Shown here: piece after piece, positions 46,318 through 55,142 of the stretch
Numbering within the stretch: the stretch's first letter is position 1
How the letters are laid out: each line of letters starts with the position of its first letter
Source: Alcaligenaceae bacterium
Lineage (GTDB): Bacteria; Pseudomonadota; Gammaproteobacteria; Burkholderiales; Burkholderiaceae_B
DNA length: 64,000 bases
Assembly (NCBI GenBank): GCA_013416405.1
Contig: JACCET010000004.1
Coordinates: forward strand, 62,001 to 126,000
Direction of reading: 5' to 3'
The notes under the pieces: model-generated
The model's database searches: none
What the model saw: only the letters and a program-made list of their open reading frames with translations
What the model was told of the DNA's origin: nothing
Position numbers and translations under genes: made by a program

Positions 46318-46330
46318 ACTTGTATGATAA
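46318..46330 (+). promoter_or_regulatory. Putative GntR operator before denD
   Basis: ACTTGTATGATAA is identical over 13 bases to the motif at 40067-40079. It contains TATGAT, a possible -10 of the denD promoter, and lies 18 bp before the denD ATG. It also sits upstream of the divergent GntR gene, so it could mediate autoregulation. Confidence 0.62.
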
Positions 46331-46348
46331 CATTACGGGCATAAAAAT

Positions 46349-47323
46349 ATGCAGATTGTCATCACGGGCGCCGCTGGTTTTCTAGGCAGCAAACTGGCCA
46401 GGCAGCTATTGCAAAATGGCAAACTCGTTGGACGTAGCGGCAAGCCCGAGGCCATTTCCCGCATTACCCTGACCGACGTCAGCGTACCAGTCGGATTCTC
46501 TGACCCACGCATCCAGGTGATGGCGGGTGATATTTCCGACCCACAAACGATCGCTGCCATCATCACCCCCGACACGAACAGTATTTTTCATCTTGCTGCC
46601 ATAGTCAGCGGCCAGGCGGAAACCGATTTCGACCTGGGCATGGCCATCAATTTTGACGCCACTCGCGCCATACTCGACAGAGCGCGCGCCCTGGGAACCC
46701 GACCACGCATGGTGTTCACCAGCTCAGTCGCCGTGTTTGGTGGAAACCTCCCCACCAGGGTCCCTGACGCCATGGCCACATTTCCACAAAGCTCATACGG
46801 CGCGCAAAAGGCCATGTGCGAGCTTCTCGTCAGTGACTATAGCCGCCGTGGCTTCGTTGACGGGCGCACCCTGCGCCTGCCCACCATTTCTGTACGCCCG
46901 GGCACCCCCAACAAGGCGGCATCCAGCTTTGCCAGCGGTATCATTCGAGAACCACTGAACGGACAGGCAGCCACCTGCCCCGTTCAGAGCGGTACTCGCA
47001 TGTGGCTAATGTCACCCCAACAGGCAGTGCGCAACCTGATCCACGGGCACGAACTTGACGCAAACAAGCTCAGCGCTACACGCACCATCTCGTTGCCAGG
47101 ACTATCGATTACCGTGCGCGATATGGTTGCTGCTCTAGAGCGCGTGGCGGGTGCTGATGTCACCCGGCGCATCGAGTGGAGTGAAGACGAAGCCATAAAA
47201 CGCATAGTCAATTCCTGGCCGGGTGACTTCGAAGCCCAAAAGGCCAAAGAACTAGGCTTTAACTCAGACGCCGATTATGACAGCATCATTCGGGCGTACC
47301 TGCACGACCAGCAAACGCCATGA
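46349..47323 (+). CDS. denD: D-erythronate dehydrogenase (DenD)
   Basis: This 324-residue extended SDR/epimerase-like enzyme has the NAD motif GAAGFLGSKLA at 7-17 and the catalytic segment SSYGAQKAMCELL (YxxxK). It resembles DenD, which oxidises D-erythronate to 2-oxo-tetronate with NAD. It starts the seven-gene operon and overlaps otnK as ATGA. The substrate call depends on the neighbouring otnK, otnC and otnI genes, which form the known erythronate/threonate pathway. Homologues are often annotated NAD-dependent epimerase. Confidence 0.85.
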   Translation: MQIVITGAAGFLGSKLARQLLQNGKLVGRSGKPEAISRITLTDVSVPVGFSDPRIQVMAGDISDPQTIAAIITPDTNSIFHLAAIVSGQAETDFDLGMAINFDATRAILDRARALGTRPRMVFTSSVAVFGGNLPTRVPDAMATFPQSSYGAQKAMCELLVSDYSRRGFVDGRTLRLPTISVRPGTPNKAASSFASGIIREPLNGQAATCPVQSGTRMWLMSPQQAVRNLIHGHELDANKLSATRTISLPGLSITVRDMVAALERVAGADVTRRIEWSEDEAIKRIVNSWPGDFEAQKAKELGFNSDADYDSIIRAYLHDQQTP

Positions 47324-48606
47324 GTATTCTGCTTGGATGTATCGCCGATGACTTCACTGGCGCAACTGACTTGGCCGGTATGCTGGTGCAAGGCGGAATG
47401 CGAACGGTGCAGATCATAGGTGTGCCCGACGGTCCGCTGCCACCAAGTATTGATGCCGATGCCGTCGTTATCGCCTTGAAGTCACGCACCAGCCCGGCGC
47501 AAGACGCCGTGACCGATTCACTGGCCGCGCTGAGCTGGTTGCGTGCAGCAGGTTGCCGGCAGATTTATTTTAAATATTGCTCCACATTCGACTCCACCGA
47601 CCAAGGCAATATTGGGCCGGTAATCGATGCGCTCATGAAGGCGCTGAACACCTCTTTCACCATAGCCTGCCCCGCTTTCCCCGAAAACGGGCGCACGATC
47701 TTCAAGGGGTATTTATTCGTAGGCGACATGCTGCTGGAAGAAAGCGGCATGCGCCAGCATCCTCTCACGCCAATGACAGATTCAAATCTGGTTCGGGTTC
47801 TACAGCGGCAAACGACAAGCCGCGTAGGTCTGATCGATCATCTTAGTATCGCGGCCGGCGCACCAGCCATACGCGATCGCATCGAGCAGATGAAAATCGA
47901 AGGCCTACGCATCGCGGTTGTCGACGCCACATCCAACGACGACCTGATGCAAATAAGCCAGGCTTGCGCCAACCTGCCGCTGCTGACGGCCGGCTCCGGC
48001 GTGGCGCTGGGTTTACCGCAAAATTTCCGTGCACAAGGTTTGCTGGCACAGCACGATGCAGCAACCCAACTGCCACCCACACCAGGTTTACGCGCTATTG
48101 TTTGTGGCAGCTGTTCACAGGCCACACAGGCTCAACTGGCCGATCTTGCTACCAAAGGCGTACCCTCTTATGCCATAGACCCCTTGCAACTGACTGGCAG
48201 CACAAACGCGCTGAACGACGCAGTAGCCGCTGCCATGGCATGGGCCGCTCCCCTACTTGCGCAAGGGCCTGTCGCGGTGTACGCGACAGCGTCGGCAAGC
48301 CGCGTGAAAGTCGTGCAAGAGGCCTTGGGCACGGAACGCGCCGGGAGATTGGTCGAGACCGCACTCGCATCCGTGGCACAACAGCTTGTTGCCCTGGGTG
48401 TACGCCAATTGATAGTCGCCGGCGGCGAGACCTCGGGAGCGGTGGTCACGGCACTGAAGATAAGCAGTTTGCGTATAGGTCCACAGATCGACCCAGGCGT
48501 GCCCTGGACGGTCAGCCTTAACGACACGCCCATATCGTTGGCATTGAAATCGGGCAATTTTGGCAGCATAGATTTTTTCAGCAAAGCATGGAGCCTGTTG
48601 CCATGA
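47320..48606 (+). CDS. otnK: 3-oxo-tetronate kinase (DUF1537 family)
   Basis: This 428-residue kinase has the DUF1537 N-terminal substrate domain, with GCIADDFTGATDLAGMLV at its start, and the C-terminal nucleotide domain with VAGGETSGAVVTAL. It phosphorylates 3-oxo-tetronate to the 4-phosphate. Overlaps with denD (4 bp) and otnC (4 bp) show translational coupling. Length matches characterised OtnK (about 420). Confidence 0.9.
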   Translation: MSILLGCIADDFTGATDLAGMLVQGGMRTVQIIGVPDGPLPPSIDADAVVIALKSRTSPAQDAVTDSLAALSWLRAAGCRQIYFKYCSTFDSTDQGNIGPVIDALMKALNTSFTIACPAFPENGRTIFKGYLFVGDMLLEESGMRQHPLTPMTDSNLVRVLQRQTTSRVGLIDHLSIAAGAPAIRDRIEQMKIEGLRIAVVDATSNDDLMQISQACANLPLLTAGSGVALGLPQNFRAQGLLAQHDAATQLPPTPGLRAIVCGSCSQATQAQLADLATKGVPSYAIDPLQLTGSTNALNDAVAAAMAWAAPLLAQGPVAVYATASASRVKVVQEALGTERAGRLVETALASVAQQLVALGVRQLIVAGGETSGAVVTALKISSLRIGPQIDPGVPWTVSLNDTPISLALKSGNFGSIDFFSKAWSLLP

Positions 48607-49235
48607 GTGAATCGCACCTACGAGAGCAAATCTGCACCCTGGCCGCGTCGTTATATCAACGCGGCCTGACCGCCGGCAGCAGCGGCAATATCAGCGTGCG
48701 CACCGATGACGGCTGGCTTCTGACCCCTACCAACAGTTGCCTGGGCACGCTGGATCCGGCCAGGCTCTCGAAAATGGATGACAAGGGCACGCTGATTGGT
48801 GGCGACCCACCATCCAAAGAAGCATTTTTGCATCGTGCCATGTACGAGGCCCGCAGCCAAGCGGGTGCCATCGTGCATTTGCACTCTACACATTCTGCCG
48901 CAGTGTCATGCATGTCCAACCTTGACCACCATAGCTGCATACCACCTCTCACGCCCTACTTTGTCATGAAAATAGGTCAGCTACCGCTGGTACCCTACTA
49001 CCGGCCCGGCGACCCAAACCTGGCGGGGGCTATCCACGGACTTGCCGCCAAGCACTGTGCTGTTTTGCTGGCCAACCATGGCCCTGTCGTATCAGGCAAA
49101 ACGCTGGAAGCTGCCGTGTATGCCATTGAAGAGCTGGAAGAAACGGCCAAGCTATTCCTGCTACTGCAGGGGCATAACCCCCGGGTGCTGACTGAAGAGC
49201 AGATTGCCGAGCTTCATACCGCGTTCAAGTCCTGA
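48603..49235 (+). CDS. otnC: 3-oxo-tetronate-4-phosphate decarboxylase
   Basis: From the ATG at 48603 the protein is 210 residues. It is a class II aldolase-fold enzyme with zinc-binding IVHLHSTHSAAVSC and the later ANHGPVVSGKTLEAA. OtnC decarboxylates 3-oxo-tetronate 4-phosphate to dihydroxyacetone phosphate, feeding glycolysis. Its start overlaps the otnK stop as ATGA. An in-frame ATG at 48588 is further upstream within otnK. Confidence 0.9.
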   Translation: MSESHLREQICTLAASLYQRGLTAGSSGNISVRTDDGWLLTPTNSCLGTLDPARLSKMDDKGTLIGGDPPSKEAFLHRAMYEARSQAGAIVHLHSTHSAAVSCMSNLDHHSCIPPLTPYFVMKIGQLPLVPYYRPGDPNLAGAIHGLAAKHCAVLLANHGPVVSGKTLEAAVYAIEELEETAKLFLLLQGHNPRVLTEEQIAELHTAFKS

Positions 49236-49253
49236 GCCTTACAGAGAATACCT

Positions 49254-50036
49254 ATGCCGAAGCTTGCTGCCAATATCACCATGATGTTCAACGAGGCACC
49301 CTTTCCAGAACGATTCCAAGCCGCCCACGAGGCAGGTTTCGAGGCGGTGGAATTCCTCTTCCCTTACGAATATTCGGCCACTGATATTGCAGCACAACTA
49401 GCAAACCACCAGCTGAAAAATGTGCTGTTCAACATGCCCCCAGGAGACTGGGCCGCCGGCGAACGTGGCATCGCTGCGCTACCAGGCCGGGGGGAAGAGT
49501 TCCGACGCAGCGTGGATCAGGCGATTGCATACGCTCAGATCCTGAACACACCCAGCGTGCATGTAATGGCGGGTCTTATACCCGCCAACGCACAAAGCCA
49601 GCAGTACCGCGAAACCTTTCTGACCCATCTTGAATACGCCGCCGCACAATGCGCACATCACGGCATCAATGTATTGATCGAACCCATCAACAGCCGTGAC
49701 ATGCCCAATTATTTCTTATCCCGCCAGGATCAGGCTCACGCCATTGTTCAAGAAGTCTCGGCGGCCAACCTCAAGGTACAAATGGACTTCTATCATGCCC
49801 AGATCATGGAGGGTGACATCGCCATGACTTTCAGGAAATACCAGCCAAAGATCGGGCATATCCAGATCGCTGGCGTACCCGATCGGCATGAGCCCGATAC
49901 CGGCGAGGTCAACTATGCCTACTTGTTCAAGCTGCTCGATGAGTTGGGCTACAACGGCTGGGTAGGCTGCGAGTACCGGCCAGCGCACGGAACACTGGAG
50001 GGCCTGGGCTGGATGCGCACCATGGCAAACGGCTAG
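49254..50036 (+). CDS. otnI: 2-oxo-tetronate isomerase
   Basis: This 260-residue TIM-barrel enzyme of the hydroxypyruvate isomerase (Hyi) family aligns with OtnI (YgbM). It shows NITMMFNEAPFPERFQAAHEAGFEAVEFLFPY, then HVMAGLIPA, VQMDFYHAQ and IQIAGVPDRHEPDTGEVNY. It isomerises 2-oxo-tetronate to 3-oxo-tetronate for OtnK. It follows otnC by 18 bp. A small hairpin (GTAGCC/GGCTAC at 50046-50062) lies between it and the transketolase gene. Confidence 0.9.
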   Translation: MPKLAANITMMFNEAPFPERFQAAHEAGFEAVEFLFPYEYSATDIAAQLANHQLKNVLFNMPPGDWAAGERGIAALPGRGEEFRRSVDQAIAYAQILNTPSVHVMAGLIPANAQSQQYRETFLTHLEYAAAQCAHHGINVLIEPINSRDMPNYFLSRQDQAHAIVQEVSAANLKVQMDFYHAQIMEGDIAMTFRKYQPKIGHIQIAGVPDRHEPDTGEVNYAYLFKLLDELGYNGWVGCEYRPAHGTLEGLGWMRTMANG

Positions 50037-50106
50037 CAGCGTGTAGTAGCCCCAGTGGCTACCTGCTGTGAGCCCAATGTTTCCATCTATGGTTAACGGA
50101 GGGACT

Positions 50107-50955
50107 ATGGCACAAGAACAACTGACCAGGCTTGGGCAGCACGCTTACAAGATTCGGCGCTACGCGCTGCAAATGGGCGAAGCCCAGGGTCAAGGTTATA
50201 TAGGCCAGGCTCTGGGCTATGCCGACGTACTGGCTGTGGCTTATTGCCACGCAATGAAACTGAACCCATCAAACCCTGAAAGCGAAGAGCGTGACCGATT
50301 TTTATTATCGCACGGGCACTACGCGATTGCTCTGTATGCAGCCCTGATCGAGGCAGGTGTCATCCCCCCAGATGAGCTGGATACCTACGGCACCGATGAC
50401 AGCCGCCTGCCGATGTCGGGCATGGCCACTTACACCCCGGGCATGGAGATGTCCGGCGGTTCACTGGGTCAAGGTTTGGCCATCGCGGTAGGCATTGCCC
50501 TGGGCCTGCGATTAAAGCAAGGACAACAATTTGTCTATAACTCGATGTCAGACGGCGAATTGAACGAAGGAGCCACCTGGGAAGCAGCCCTTTCTGCTGC
50601 GCACCATGGTTTGGTCAATCTGATTTGCTTGGTGGACATCAATAACCAGCAAGCCGACGACCGCTCACACGATGTACTGGGTTTTGAGCCACTGCAAGAC
50701 AAATGGCAGGCGTTTGGCTGGCATGTACAACGCGTTGATGGCAATGATCTGGCCGCAGTGGTCGACGCATTCGACAAGGCCAGGCAATGCGGCGCCTCTC
50801 AACCCAGGGTCATTCTGTTCGACACGCTAATGGGCAAGGGTGTGCCTTTTCTTGAAAGACGTAAAAAAAATCATTTCATCCAGGTAGAGCCTACAGAGTG
50901 GCAGCAAGCCATCGCTGCACTGGATGAAGCGAACGCTATCGAGGCAACACGATGA
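50107..50955 (+). CDS. Split transketolase, N-terminal (TPP-binding) subunit
   Basis: From the ATG at 50107, with GGAGGG upstream, the protein is 282 residues. It covers the pyrophosphate-binding half of transketolase: LLSHGHYAIALYAAL, MSGGSLGQGLAIAVGIALG, SDGELNEGATWEAAL (GDG-like metal motif) and NLICLVDINNQQ. It overlaps the C-terminal subunit gene as ATGA. Split transketolases occur in pathways for apulose phosphate and other unusual sugars. The known otn/den pathway does not need one, so its role here is open. Confidence 0.9.
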   Translation: MAQEQLTRLGQHAYKIRRYALQMGEAQGQGYIGQALGYADVLAVAYCHAMKLNPSNPESEERDRFLLSHGHYAIALYAALIEAGVIPPDELDTYGTDDSRLPMSGMATYTPGMEMSGGSLGQGLAIAVGIALGLRLKQGQQFVYNSMSDGELNEGATWEAALSAAHHGLVNLICLVDINNQQADDRSHDVLGFEPLQDKWQAFGWHVQRVDGNDLAAVVDAFDKARQCGASQPRVILFDTLMGKGVPFLERRKKNHFIQVEPTEWQQAIAALDEANAIEATR

Positions 50956-51953
50956 ACGCCAACTCTAGTGAAAAACCCAGACTGACTACCTCAGCCATGA
51001 TTGCGTCCATTGCCACAGAGGGACAGCCCGTACGAAATGCGCCTTTCGGTCACGCTCTGGCTACGCTGGCACAACAACGTCCGGACATCGTGGGTCTAAG
51101 TGCCGACTTGGCCAAGTACACCGACCTGCATATATTTGCCCAAGCCCATCCCGAGCGCTTCTTCCAGATGGGTATGGCGGAACAATTATTGATCGGCGCC
51201 GCAGGGGGTCTTGCCAAAGAAGGCTTTATTCCCTTTGCCACCACCTATGCCGTGTTCGGAACACGTCGCGCTTACGATTTCATTCATCAGGTGATTGCTG
51301 AAGAAAACTTGAACGTCAAGATTTGCTGCGCATTGCCCGGCCTGACGACAGGCTACGGGCCCAGTCACCAAGCCACAGACGATCTGGCCATGATGCGAGC
51401 CATTCCTGGCTTGACTATCATAGACCCGTGCGATGCGATCGATATCGAACAAGCCATTCCGAAAATCGCCGAGCATCAAGGCCCCGTCTACATGCGCCTG
51501 CTACGAGGCAAAGTCCCCGTGGTACTGGATCAATACGATTACCAGTTTGAACTGGGCAAGGCCAAGCTGCTGCGCAACGGCCCCGACGCTCTGATCATTT
51601 CCAGCGGCATACTGACCATGCGAGCCCTGGAAGCTGCCCAGCAACTGCAGAAAGACAATATAAACGTAGCCGTCCTGCATAGCCCAACCATCAAACCTCT
51701 GGACGAGGACACACTGCTTAAAGAAGCATCTCGAACGGGCAGATTGGTGGTTGTTGCCGAGAACCACTCCATCGTCGGCGGCCTGGGTGAAGCCATTGCG
51801 GCCCTTTTGATGCGTGCCGGCATAACACCAACATTTCGGCAGATTGCACTACCTGACTGCTTTCTTGCCGCCGGGGCCCTGCCCACGCTGCATGACCGCT
51901 ACGGTATCTCTGTCAATGCCATATCCAGACAAATTCGAACGTGGTTGCAGTAA
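50952..51953 (+). CDS. Split transketolase, C-terminal (pyrimidine-binding) subunit
   Basis: This 333-residue protein supplies the Pyr and C-terminal domains, with ADLAKYTDLHIFAQAHPERFFQMGMAEQLLIGAAGGLA, PGLTTGYGPSHQATDDLAMMRAIPG and VVVAENHSIVGGLGEAIA. It must pair with the preceding subunit to form the TPP active site at the interface. Coupled translation (4-bp overlap) supports a 1:1 complex. Confidence 0.9.
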   Translation: MNANSSEKPRLTTSAMIASIATEGQPVRNAPFGHALATLAQQRPDIVGLSADLAKYTDLHIFAQAHPERFFQMGMAEQLLIGAAGGLAKEGFIPFATTYAVFGTRRAYDFIHQVIAEENLNVKICCALPGLTTGYGPSHQATDDLAMMRAIPGLTIIDPCDAIDIEQAIPKIAEHQGPVYMRLLRGKVPVVLDQYDYQFELGKAKLLRNGPDALIISSGILTMRALEAAQQLQKDNINVAVLHSPTIKPLDEDTLLKEASRTGRLVVVAENHSIVGGLGEAIAALLMRAGITPTFRQIALPDCFLAAGALPTLHDRYGISVNAISRQIRTWLQ

Positions 51954-52025
51954 AACAAAACACATAGAACTCAGTCGTTGCGGCGGCTGCTTTTTCCCCA
52001 ACCCTTCTACAGATGCGAGAACGGC

Positions 52026-52922
52026 ATGACACAGCAAACCATAGGATTCATTGGCCTGGGCGTTATGGGGCGGCACGTAGCCAAACGGTTGGTACAGGTT
52101 GGCCACCGGGTGCAGGCTTACGACATAAACCGGGAACCGCTGACTCATTTCGAAGCCGCTGGCGGCATTGCCTGCACCAGCGCTGCGGCCGCAGCAGAAA
52201 ATGCCAGCCATATCGTGATTTTTGTTGTCAATGGCAAGCAGGCCGAGCAAGTGATATTCGGACCGGCGGGCATACACGAAACGAACGCGCCCGGGCTCAC
52301 CATTATCTCTTGCGTGACTATGTTGCCCTCCGAGGCACGCTCTATAGGCGAGCGTTGCCACGAACAAGGATGGTCATTTATCGATGCGCCCGTCAGCGGC
52401 GGAGAGGTGGGCGCCCAACAAGGGGATCTGACCGTCATGGCATCTGGCGGGCACTCCGCGATGGACACTAGCCATACGCTACTGACCCAGATAGGCACGC
52501 GCTTGAAACGAGTGGGTGATCAACCAGGCCAGGGAGCCCTGGTCAAGACCATTAATCAACTCTTGTGCGGCGTACACTTGGCCGCAGCGGGTGAAGCAAT
52601 AGCCATGGCGCAGCGCGCAGGCCTGGAGCCGCAAGCTGTATTTGACGTAGTCAGCCAAAGTGCCGCTGGATCGTGGATGCTGTCCAATCGCGGGCCGCGC
52701 ATGGTGGCCAGCGCTTTCGATACCTCGGCAAGCGCAGTCGACATATTCGTCAAGGATCTGGGTATCGTCATGGACGTTGCCCGTGAGCTGAAGTTTCCGG
52801 CATCACTGGCCGCAACCGCTTTGCAAAGCTTTCTTGGCGCCAGTGGTGCCGGCCTTGGGCTCAAAGACGACTCTGCGGTCGTGCAGTACTACAATAGCTT
52901 TCAACCAAATAAGGCCGAGTGA
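52026..52922 (+). CDS. ltnD: L-threonate dehydrogenase (LtnD)
   Basis: From the ATG at 52026 the protein is 298 residues. It is a beta-hydroxyacid dehydrogenase with the NAD motif GFIGLGVMG (about 6-14). By eye it aligns with LtnD: VVNGKQAEQVIFG, FIDAPVSGGEVGAQQGDLTVMASG, INQLLCGVHLAAAGEA (with the catalytic K just before it) and SAVDIFVKDLG. It oxidises L-threonate to 2-oxo-tetronate, the same intermediate that DenD makes. It is 72 bp after the transketolase. Tartronate semialdehyde reductase is a less likely alternative. Confidence 0.85.
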   Translation: MTQQTIGFIGLGVMGRHVAKRLVQVGHRVQAYDINREPLTHFEAAGGIACTSAAAAAENASHIVIFVVNGKQAEQVIFGPAGIHETNAPGLTIISCVTMLPSEARSIGERCHEQGWSFIDAPVSGGEVGAQQGDLTVMASGGHSAMDTSHTLLTQIGTRLKRVGDQPGQGALVKTINQLLCGVHLAAAGEAIAMAQRAGLEPQAVFDVVSQSAAGSWMLSNRGPRMVASAFDTSASAVDIFVKDLGIVMDVARELKFPASLAATALQSFLGASGAGLGLKDDSAVVQYYNSFQPNKAE

Positions 52923-52981
52923 TCACGCGCTCCAATGAGTCCTGCCTTTGCCATGGCTGCACCCAGACCAGTCTGCCATGG

Positions 52982-53419
52982 TCAAACGCCGATATCTTCG
53001 TTCCAGAGCTCGGGCCTGGCCTTGATGAAATCCCGCATCAGTGCAATGCAGGCTTCGTCTTGCAGCACCTGAAACTCAACGCCCTGAGCGCCCAGTAGCG
53101 CTTCGCCACCCATGAAGGTCTGGTTCTCGCCGATCACCACCTTGGGAATGCCGTAAAGCAATATGGCCCCGGTACACATGGGGCAAGGCGACAGCGTGGT
53201 ATAGAGCACCGATTCTCGATATACGCTGGCAGGCTGGCGCCCGGCATTTTCCAACGCATCCATTTCGCCGTGCAGTATGGTGCTGCCGCGCTGCACGCGC
53301 TGGTTGTGTCCGCGTCCGATAATGCGATCCTGGTGCACCAGGACCGAACCTATGGGAATGCCGCCCTCTTCCAGCCCAAGGCGCGCCTCGTGGATTGCCG
53401 CTTTCATGAAGTCATCCAT
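52982..53419 (-). CDS. Cytosine deaminase, yeast Fcy1-type
   Basis: From the ATG at 53419, with AGGAGA upstream, the protein is 145 residues. Zinc ligands are H50 and E52 in LHGEMDALENAGR and C79/C82 in SPCPMC. GAILLYGIPKVVIGENQ and the ending ARPELWNEDIGV resemble yeast cytosine deaminase Fcy1 rather than the larger bacterial CodA. It hydrolyses cytosine to uracil and ammonia for pyrimidine salvage. The call rests on recalled similarity; guanine deaminase or TadA-like functions are alternatives. Confidence 0.82.
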   Translation of the reverse strand: MDDFMKAAIHEARLGLEEGGIPIGSVLVHQDRIIGRGHNQRVQRGSTILHGEMDALENAGRQPASVYRESVLYTTLSPCPMCTGAILLYGIPKVVIGENQTFMGGEALLGAQGVEFQVLQDEACIALMRDFIKARPELWNEDIGV

Positions 53420-53503
53420 GCCGTCTCCTTTTTCGTCAGCCCCATTTATACTGCAGGATTGCATCACCCTATCAATTTCGCCTCGGCATACTGCAATTTC
53501 CAC

Positions 53504-54145
53504 ATGTCATCAACCAGAACCCGCCACCTGAGCGAGACACAAAGCCATCGGCTGAGTCAAGGCGCCTGGCTGCGCGTGTCTGTCGTTCTGGCCATACTTG
53601 CCACCGTTGCGGGCTGCGCAACCGTACCGCCCGAAAACCCAGAAAATATCTGTGAAATATTCCGTGAAAAATCGGGCTGGCACAAGGCCGCTGAACGAAC
53701 CCAGAAAAAATGGGGCGTACCACCACAAGTCACCTTGTCTGTCGTCTATCAAGAGTCAAGCTTCCGGCACGACGCACAGCCACCACGCCGCTATATCCTG
53801 TGGGTCATTCCCTGGGGCCGCGTGAGCTCGGCCTATGGCTATGCACAAGCCAAGGACGAAACCTGGGATGACTATAAACGCGAAGCAGGAGGCTGGTTTG
53901 CCAGCCGCGACGACTTTGGCGATGCCCTGGATTTCATGGGCTGGTATATGGACAAGGCACAACGTCTTAATGGCACATCCAAATGGGATGCCTACGGTCA
54001 GTATTTGAACTATCACGAAGGCTGGACGGGCTACCGCAACCGCAGTTATGACCGCAAGCCCTGGCTGAAAGATGTAGCCGCCAAAGTACAGGCACGCGCA
54101 GAGCGCTTCGGTGCACAATATCGAAGCTGCAAGGATAATCTGTAG
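53504..54145 (+). CDS. SLT-like (lytic transglycosylase-type) lipoprotein
   Basis: From the ATG at 53504 the protein is 213 residues. The signal ends in a TVAGC lipobox (C38). The mature protein has an SLT-like motif with the candidate catalytic glutamate E84 in VYQESSFRHDAQPP, then SAYGYAQAKDETWDDYKREAG and YLNYHEGWTGY. It probably cleaves peptidoglycan from the outer-membrane side. It is divergent from the deaminase. Confidence 0.82.
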   Translation: MSSTRTRHLSETQSHRLSQGAWLRVSVVLAILATVAGCATVPPENPENICEIFREKSGWHKAAERTQKKWGVPPQVTLSVVYQESSFRHDAQPPRRYILWVIPWGRVSSAYGYAQAKDETWDDYKREAGGWFASRDDFGDALDFMGWYMDKAQRLNGTSKWDAYGQYLNYHEGWTGYRNRSYDRKPWLKDVAAKVQARAERFGAQYRSCKDNL

Positions 54146-54179
54146 TGCCTTGAAACTCCGGCCTTGAACCAGCCGTTAT

Positions 54180-55109
54180 TCACACACTGATCAGGCTTTC
54201 CTTGGCCTTGACGATGGCAACGACGACGTCATTGGTCGGGGTGGACACGCCCAGTTCAGCCCCCAGCCTGCTGATCGCGCCGTTGATGGCGTCGATTTCG
54301 CCATGACGACCGGCCAGGGAATCGAGCAGCATGGATGGCCTTGCGTTGGGAATCTTGCCACCAAGGTTCTGTACATGAGCTATAGGGTCAGCGATGCCTA
54401 GATCAATTCCCTGCGCCTTGCAGACGGCCACCGCCTCCTGTGAACAAGCACGCGCCACTTTCCATGCATGCTCGTTCCCGAGAATCTGGCCTATGGTCAG
54501 CCCGGTCACGCAAGATGGACCGGAAAAAGCAACATTCATAATCAGCTTTTTCCAGATCATGCTTTGAACATCATCGTGCAACGCCACCTTGAAACCCGAA
54601 CTGCGCCAGATCTGCGCAGATTCTTCCAGCAGCCCGTCAGGCAGTCCTGCATGCTTGCCAAACCAGGTGACCTCGAAACCATTGTGATGAACATGGCCGG
54701 GCTCAGGCACCGATGCGCCGTAGCCGCCCACCACCCCCACGGCCAATTGATCGGGTGGAACAATCCGGGCAGCCTGCTGCGCAGAACCCACGCCGTTCTG
54801 TATGGTCTGCACCACCGTATGCCGCCCTATCAATGTCAGCGCGGCACGGGCCGCTGATTGCACATCAAAAGCCTTGGTGGCAATAATGACCAGATCGCAC
54901 ACACCGATTCCGTCGGTATTCAGGGACACACCGGCAAGCCTCACGGTCTTGTCGCCGCTGATACCCGATACCCGCAAGCCTTTTTCCTGAATGGCCGCCA
55001 CATGGTCGGGCCACAAAGTAATACCATGGACTTCGTGGCCCGCATGCGCCATCAGGCCCGCATAAACGGAGCCCATGGCCCCACACCCGACAATTGCCAC
55101 CTTGGCCAT
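54180..55109 (-). CDS. 2-dehydropantoate 2-reductase-like (PanE/ApbA) oxidoreductase
   Basis: From the ATG at 55109, with AAGGAG upstream, the protein is 309 residues. The nucleotide motif VAIVGCGAMGSVYAG is at 4-18. The ketopantoate-reductase C-terminal domain has IWKKLIMNVAFSG with the catalytic lysine. PanE makes pantoate for coenzyme A, but linkage to a TRAP operon (33 bp downstream of the DctM gene) suggests a catabolic 2-oxo- or hydroxy-acid dehydrogenase instead. Confidence 0.82.
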   Translation of the reverse strand: MAKVAIVGCGAMGSVYAGLMAHAGHEVHGITLWPDHVAAIQEKGLRVSGISGDKTVRLAGVSLNTDGIGVCDLVIIATKAFDVQSAARAALTLIGRHTVVQTIQNGVGSAQQAARIVPPDQLAVGVVGGYGASVPEPGHVHHNGFEVTWFGKHAGLPDGLLEESAQIWRSSGFKVALHDDVQSMIWKKLIMNVAFSGPSCVTGLTIGQILGNEHAWKVARACSQEAVAVCKAQGIDLGIADPIAHVQNLGGKIPNARPSMLLDSLAGRHGEIDAINGAISRLGAELGVSTPTNDVVVAIVKAKESLISV

Positions 55110-55142
55110 GCTCGCTCCTTGCTCCAATGTTTTCAATAAGCG

